Assembly (NCBI GenBank): GCA_964343345.1
Contig: CAYFJE010000003.1
Location: 1 to 36,188, forward strand
Reading direction: 5' to 3'
Source: UBA6624 sp964343345 [NCBI: uncultured bacterium]
GTDB taxonomy: Bacteria; UBP7; UBA6624
Length of the DNA stretch: 36,188 nucleotides
Made by a program: the position numbers and the translations under genes. The notes below the pieces were generated by a model. The model was given only the letters and a program-made list of their open reading frames with translations. It was not told the DNA's origin and ran no database searches. This document shows, in pieces, positions 31,789-36,188 of the stretch. The stretch's first letter is position 1. Each line of letters begins with the position of its first letter.

Positions 31789-31809
31789 GTGTCCATGAAC
31801 CATGAACAC
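31789..31809. terminator. Possible hairpin between convergent genes
   Basis: The 66-bp gap between the Rieske gene and the convergent lipoprotein gene holds an imperfect inverted repeat: GTGT/ACAC and CCATG/CATGA arms with one mismatch and a 3-nt loop. A T-rich stretch (GGTTTTCTTTTT) begins about 11 nt after it on the plus strand, further away than in a standard intrinsic terminator. Weak call. Confidence 0.3.
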
Positions 31810-31830
31810 AGATATTATCTGGTTTTCTTT

Positions 31831-34644
31831 TTAATCCAGTTTAGGGATACAGGTTGGGTTACCAAAACATGGCCATAGCGTTTCAAGCATTTCACCCAAT
31901 GTTCCTCCAGCTCCTGTTATTTCGTCAAGAGATCCTTGGTCTGAGAGTCTTACAAAATGGTTTCTATCCATGATTAGATATCTAGGTGCAACACCTCCAG
32001 CCCATCCTGAACCTTCAAAGTAACTGGTGTATTGATCCATAAGGATGTTATCTTCATCCCATACGAAAGTCCAGTTGTAGCCATTTGAAAGGTGCCAGTC
32101 TGCGAGATCTTCAACAGAAATGAACGAATCGTTTCCAGTTACAGGGTCTTTTCCAAGTCCTATAGAAATAATTTCCACACTTGAAGCAGGGAATCCATTT
32201 CCTTCAAAGTAAGGAAGTATATGGTTGTTCATGTCGTTTATTGCAGTTGTTTCGTCCTTTATGAAGAACTGCATCACTATAACCTGACCTCTAAACTTGT
32301 CATCAGAAACCGTTCTTTGTAAAGCTGTATGTACATTTCTTATAACAATAGGAGCACCTGCAGTAGCAAAAAGAGTGTTCCCAGTTGGGCAGTCTGGTGT
32401 TGCTTCATCAGCAGTGCTAGGCCAGTCTAATTCACAATCGAGGCTTTCTTGAGCATTTGATAAAGGCCAAATTTCCCTCGGAGCATATACGACAAAGAAT
32501 GACTTACTACCATCATCAAGTTCATTATCTTGTAATCCAGCTTCATTGACTATTGCAACTTCAACCAAGAAATTCGGTGCTGCAGGATCTAGTGTTGTGT
32601 AAGTGTGAGTTCCAGTTTGATTTGTTGGTCCATCACCAGGACTTGCTTCATCACCCATAAGCCATTGCCATGTTATCAATTGTGGTGGAGCATTATTGTC
32701 AATTCCATCAGCTTGATATCCAATTGAGAAAGCTGTTGGATTAAGGAACTGATACTCTCCCGCATAACATGTCAAAAATCCATCTGCGGGAACACATTCT
32801 CTCATTGTCAATGTTGGTGGAACTGCATCAACTAAGATAACCGAAACGACATCGGAGAAATCTGTGTTTCCGCTTGTGTCAGTTGCTTTTGCTATAAGAT
32901 CCTTTGCTCCTTCATTTTCGAAAGTAGTATCCCAGAGACATACAGCAAGACCTGGGTCTGGAGAACCATCTGCATCCAAATCTGGCCCATCGCTGAGATT
33001 GGTATCAGTACATCCATCTATAACAACTCCGTTTGCAATAAATTCAACTTTTTGTATCCCTACATTATCAGTTGCTTGTGCAACTATGGTTGGATTTCCT
33101 GCTATCTGTGCTCCAGCTAATGGCTCAATTGAAGTTCCGTCATCAGAGAGTTTTCCTAATATTGTTACATCAGGTGGAATAAAGTCTCCGGTTCCATTAT
33201 CGACTCTTACTTTTATACAAGCGAAGTAGTCATCTGGTTCTCCAGCACTTCCGAAAGTTCCACCACATATTGGGGTTGCTGATGGGTTTCCTTCTGTGTC
33301 ATAAGCTATGGCTGTCAAGTTGTAAAGGCCATTATTAAGAAGTGTTGTTGGCCAGTAGAAAACCCAAGAACTTTCTTCTCCGGCTGAACTTTGACCGAGA
33401 AGAACTCCATCGAGATAATATTCAATTTTATCAATTTCGACATTTGTTCCACAATCTTGATAAAGAGATTCCGGAACTGAGACAACCGGAGATTTTGAAA
33501 GAATTGAAACAGTATTTGAAACTGTTGGAACCCAGTAGAACGTTGAATTTCCAAAATTTACTTCTTGTAAAACAGGGTTTATTATTCTTACACAAGGTTC
33601 ATCTATGTTTGGAGTACCTGTTCCTGTTGAATTTGAAACAACAATTTGAAGAGGCTCCATCCTTGGGTTATTTGACAAATCTGTAGCTATAGCAATTAGT
33701 TCGTAAACATTGTCAGGAGTTTCTGTTGTGTCAACTTGGATTGTCCATATGTCTCCAAATTCTCTTACACCATCTCCAATTACCTGAGGGTTCTCTCCAG
33801 GAACTCTAGACATAAAGGTGACTGAGTTAACTCCAACATTATCAGTAGCCTCTATTTGAAGAGAAACGGTTCCTGATATTTGTTCATTTACAGATGAAGG
33901 GTTAAGCCAGTTTACCGTTGGCGGTATTAAGTCGTCAGATATTGAAGCTGATTCAATTACTACAGGAACACTTGACATAACAGTGTGTGTTGTTGTGTTA
34001 TTTGTAAACACACCTTGAACTTTAACAATATGTATTCCTGGTTCTGAGCCAGTGGAATCCCAAATGCAAAAAACATCATCGTCACATGATGGTAAAAGAG
34101 TGCTGTCTATTTGATAAATTATGGAATCTGCTGTTCCTAGTTCTTGAGGATAAGAAATTTGAATAGAAACATTTCCTTTAACGACTTCGTTTGTTGTTGG
34201 TGATGTTATTTGCAAATCAGCAGTTGGAGATAGATTGTTTACGGAAATATCTTCAAGATCTATTATTGAGGACTGGTCATCAAGTGTCAGAATAACAGCT
34301 ATTTCATGTTCTCCATTTGGCAAGTTGTTTGTGTTGAGTTCATTATTTGGAGTACAAAAAACATTCAAATTCGAAGAGCATGTTTCAAGAGTGGTCCAAG
34401 GAAGTTGGTCAACTTTTAGAACAGGAGATGTTCCATTTGGGATTATTACAGATGCATCGTATTCCACTGTGACTGATAAAGTTCCTTGAACGTTTTGTGT
34501 GTTTTGGTCAAAAGACATAATGACTTGGCTTCCATCGCTTGAGTTAATCGCTTCGTTATTTTCTGGAGTCGAGCCTCCTGAACTACAAGAAGAAATGGAA
34601 AGAGAAATTATTAAAGAAAATAAAGTAAGTTTTTTAATCATCAT
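31831..34644 (-). CDS. Large surface lipoprotein with Ig/PKD-like repeats and a thioredoxin-like C-terminus
   Basis: The 937-residue product begins with a lipoprotein signal (MMIKKLTLFSLIISLSISSC, lipidation Cys20), then a Ser/Gly/Asn-rich linker. Residues ~35-610 are about five tandem bacterial Ig-like domains, recognisable by repeated VEIATDNVGVNSV / AYDTEGNPSAT / ATDTSGNTDFSD-type strands. A PKD-like module (about 620-720, WQWLMGDEASPGDGP...HTYTT) follows. The last ~150 residues (VIVMQFFIKDETTAIND...GVAPRYLIMDRNHFVRL) have the strand order and pre-cis-Pro loop of a thioredoxin/peroxiredoxin fold, but no C-x-x-C. Low Lys and high Asp/Thr/Ser/Asn suit an extracellular protein. It may bind surfaces or glycans; this is inference. 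It stands alone, flanked by opposite-strand genes. Confidence 0.85.
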   Translation of the reverse strand: MMIKKLTLFSLIISLSISSCSSGGSTPENNEAINSSDGSQVIMSFDQNTQNVQGTLSVTVEYDASVIIPNGTSPVLKVDQLPWTTLETCSSNLNVFCTPNNELNTNNLPNGEHEIAVILTLDDQSSIIDLEDISVNNLSPTADLQITSPTTNEVVKGNVSIQISYPQELGTADSIIYQIDSTLLPSCDDDVFCIWDSTGSEPGIHIVKVQGVFTNNTTTHTVMSSVPVVIESASISDDLIPPTVNWLNPSSVNEQISGTVSLQIEATDNVGVNSVTFMSRVPGENPQVIGDGVREFGDIWTIQVDTTETPDNVYELIAIATDLSNNPRMEPLQIVVSNSTGTGTPNIDEPCVRIINPVLQEVNFGNSTFYWVPTVSNTVSILSKSPVVSVPESLYQDCGTNVEIDKIEYYLDGVLLGQSSAGEESSWVFYWPTTLLNNGLYNLTAIAYDTEGNPSATPICGGTFGSAGEPDDYFACIKVRVDNGTGDFIPPDVTILGKLSDDGTSIEPLAGAQIAGNPTIVAQATDNVGIQKVEFIANGVVIDGCTDTNLSDGPDLDADGSPDPGLAVCLWDTTFENEGAKDLIAKATDTSGNTDFSDVVSVILVDAVPPTLTMRECVPADGFLTCYAGEYQFLNPTAFSIGYQADGIDNNAPPQLITWQWLMGDEASPGDGPTNQTGTHTYTTLDPAAPNFLVEVAIVNEAGLQDNELDDGSKSFFVVYAPREIWPLSNAQESLDCELDWPSTADEATPDCPTGNTLFATAGAPIVIRNVHTALQRTVSDDKFRGQVIVMQFFIKDETTAINDMNNHILPYFEGNGFPASSVEIISIGLGKDPVTGNDSFISVEDLADWHLSNGYNWTFVWDEDNILMDQYTSYFEGSGWAGGVAPRYLIMDRNHFVRLSDQGSLDEITGAGGTLGEMLETLWPCFGNPTCIPKLD

Positions 34645-34649
34645 TTTAT

Positions 34650-34667
34650 TTATCTCTTATGAGATAA
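34650..34667. promoter_or_regulatory. Perfect 7-bp inverted repeat in the lipoprotein leader
   Basis: TTATCTCTTATGAGATAA has perfect 7-bp arms around a 4-nt loop. It ends 6 nt before the lipoprotein ATG on the minus strand, so in the mRNA it would form a hairpin over the ribosome-binding region; as DNA it could be an operator for the divergent lipoprotein/pyrD pair. Confidence 0.45.
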
Positions 34668-34720
34668 CCAAGCAATTATAGAACAAAAAAAATAAAATAC
34701 AATCACTATGGTACATAAAA

Positions 34721-35599
34721 TTGATTAATTTGAATCGCACTTGCCTTATAGCTTCCGGCTATCTATATAAATTTGATGATTATCCAGGTTTCGATCCTTC
34801 AAATTGGGCTGGGGTTTTGACTAAAGGTTTGAGTTTAGAGGAGAGGAAAGGGAACCCTTCACATAGGCTTGCCGAAACTGATTGTGGGGTGATAAATTCG
34901 ATAGGATTAGCAAACCCTGGCGCTAAAAAATTTTCTTTAGGTGTTTTACCAGGTCTTAAAACATTGAACATTCCTGTAATAGCAAATCTTTCCGGATGGT
35001 CCATTGAGGGTTATGGGGAGTTGACAAGAAAACTTATTGAGTTTTCGAAAGATTCTTACTGGGGTTACGAAATAAACCTTTCTTGTCCGAACATTCATGG
35101 CGGAAGTTTAGAGTTTGGAACAGATGTTAATGTAATAAAGAGTGTTGTAAGTTCTGTTAAAAAAGAGACAAGCAAGCCAGTTATAGCGAAACTTACTCCA
35201 TTGGTTCCTGATATGAGGCCATATGCCGAGGCATCTCTTGATGCTGGCGCAGACGCAATCACTATTGCGAATACATACCCTGCGATGGCTATTGATGTAG
35301 AAAAAAAGAAACCTATTTTAGGTTTTGAGTACGGAGGTCTTTCTGGGCCTGCCATAAAGCCCATAACATTAAGACATTGTCATATGGTTTATAGAGAGTT
35401 TGAATGCGATATTTTTGCTTCTGGTGGAATTATGGATTTGAACAGTGCTCTTTCGTACATAATGAGTGGTGCAAAATGGCTTCAAATAGGTGCTTTGTTT
35501 TTTTCAAACCCTCATGAAGCTGTGAGTTTTCCTTTAGAGCTTGAAAAGGAAATCAAAAAAAGAGGTGGAATAAAAAATGTTTTTGGAGCAGCTGTTTAA
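34721..35599 (+). CDS. pyrD: Dihydroorotate dehydrogenase, class 1
   Basis: PyrD oxidises dihydroorotate to orotate in pyrimidine synthesis. The 292-residue soluble FMN TIM barrel has SGYLYKFDDYPG (family: ASG...G-x-x-x-Y), NSIGLANPG, the catalytic region YEINLSCPNIHGG with the base Cys of class 1B enzymes, KLTPLVPDM, GGLSGPAIKPI, and FASGGIMD. It lacks the N-terminal membrane segment of class 2 enzymes. The start is a TTG at 34721; a TTG at 34730 is also possible and neither has a clear ribosome site. Class 1B enzymes normally use a PyrK FeS/FAD subunit, not seen here. pyrF follows with no gap. Confidence 0.93.
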   Translation: MINLNRTCLIASGYLYKFDDYPGFDPSNWAGVLTKGLSLEERKGNPSHRLAETDCGVINSIGLANPGAKKFSLGVLPGLKTLNIPVIANLSGWSIEGYGELTRKLIEFSKDSYWGYEINLSCPNIHGGSLEFGTDVNVIKSVVSSVKKETSKPVIAKLTPLVPDMRPYAEASLDAGADAITIANTYPAMAIDVEKKKPILGFEYGGLSGPAIKPITLRHCHMVYREFECDIFASGGIMDLNSALSYIMSGAKWLQIGALFFSNPHEAVSFPLELEKEIKKRGGIKNVFGAAV

Positions 35600-36188
35600 A
35601 TGGTTCAAAAAAATCTACCAATTGCATTAGCTTTAGATACAGGCTCAGAAAAAAAAGCAAAAGAATGGATTGATTTTTTTTCTGATTGGGTTGCTTGTTT
35701 CAAGGTTGGACCTGTTCTTTTTAATAGTTGGCCAGGTGTTATTGACTATATAAAAGAAAAAGAAAGAATGGTTTTCCTTGATCTTAAATTGCACGATATT
35801 CCAAATACAGTTTTTTTAGCATTTGAATCCTTGTCAAAAAGAGATGTTGATTTCATAACCATACATATGTCTGGAGGGAAAGAAATGGTTCAGGCAGCTG
35901 TTGACGGTGGTCGAGATGTTGTAGATCCGATTGGTGTAGGTGTTTTGACAAGTATATCTTCTGGAAATTGGGAATCTTTTTCTGGAAAGTCAATCAAAGA
36001 CTCTTTTAGTCAAATGCTTTCTTGGAGTTGGGATTCTGGTTTGAAAAATTTTGTTTCTTCAGGTTCTGAAGTAGAGTTTATCAAATCAAGTTTTCCCGAT
36101 TGTTCCCTATGGGTCCCAGGGGTAAGATTTTCTGGGGATTTTTTAGATGATCAGAAAAGAGTCACTACTCCTAAAGATGCAATAGAAA
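35600..36188 (+). CDS. pyrF: Orotidine-5'-phosphate decarboxylase (3' end outside window)
   Basis: PyrF makes UMP from OMP. The ATG at 35600 directly follows the pyrD stop, and 196 codons are present before the window ends, still open. IALALDTGSEKKA is the N-terminal strand with the first Asp. VFLDLKLHDIPNTV carries the catalytic D-x-K-x-x-D charge network (family: FLDLKFHDIPNTV). It continues with ITIHMSGG, GVGVLTSIS and LWVPGVRF (family: ltPGIR). About 30-40 C-terminal residues are expected beyond the edge. Adjacent pyrD-pyrF forms a pyrimidine operon. Confidence 0.95.
   Translation, partial: MVQKNLPIALALDTGSEKKAKEWIDFFSDWVACFKVGPVLFNSWPGVIDYIKEKERMVFLDLKLHDIPNTVFLAFESLSKRDVDFITIHMSGGKEMVQAAVDGGRDVVDPIGVGVLTSISSGNWESFSGKSIKDSFSQMLSWSWDSGLKNFVSSGSEVEFIKSSFPDCSLWVPGVRFSGDFLDDQKRVTTPKDAIE

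Overview
The window comes from an AT-rich, Gram-negative bacterium. It carries lpxD, lpxA, an Omp85/BamA homologue, several lipoprotein or secreted-protein signal sequences, and a PBP2/MreB elongasome. The gene set is core housekeeping with no phage, IS, integrase or CRISPR signature. Coding is extremely dense: most neighbours overlap by 1-17 bp (ATGA or TAATG junctions), tRNA genes sit 1-14 bp from coding sequences, and TTG/GTG starts are frequent. I cannot fix the taxon from the sequence. An uncultured, probably aquatic, delta-proteobacteria-like lineage is only a guess.

Layout. 1-323 (-): start of a secreted protein with Pro/Glu repeats, running off the left edge. 499-6041 (+): der, pnp, purN and an ALDH7-type aldehyde dehydrogenase. 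6086-6499 (+): small lipoprotein. 6507-10739 (+): elongation cluster with mreB, two unrecognised membrane/secreted proteins in the mreC position, a short mreD-like gene and mrdA (PBP2). 10744-13112 (+): secG, tRNA-Leu(GAG) and ligA, packed within a few bases of each other. 25728-13107 is one long minus-strand run. In transcription order it holds a RodZ-C-like membrane protein, bamA, lpxD, lpxA, a Gfo/Idh/MocA oxidoreductase, a GT2 glycosyltransferase, a SAM methyltransferase, a 593-aa thioredoxin-domain protein, a ferredoxin-NADP reductase, a small outer-membrane protein and pxpA-pxpB-pxpC (5-oxoprolinase). 25897-29669 (+): dnaK-grpE-dnaJ-hspR chaperone operon behind a perfect sigma-70 consensus promoter with three phased direct repeats. 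29719-31764 (+): zinc-ribbon protein, class-I glutamine amidotransferase (peptidase C26), tRNA-Ala(UGC) and a Rieske oxygenase. 34644-31831 (-): 937-aa Ig/PKD-repeat lipoprotein with a thioredoxin-like C-terminus. 34721-end (+): pyrD and the start of pyrF.

How it fits together. The left half couples RNA/ribosome maintenance with cell-wall elongation. The minus-strand run builds the outer membrane: Omp85 assembly, lipid A acylation and sugar/surface modification. The chaperone operon probably regulates itself through its terminal MerR/HspR gene. No clearly new multi-gene system is visible. The most interesting signals are the 24-bp-phased repeats at the dnaK promoter, the loss of the LigA zinc-finger cysteines, the two orphan genes in the mreC slot, and the Gfo/Idh gene locked into the lipid A cluster.
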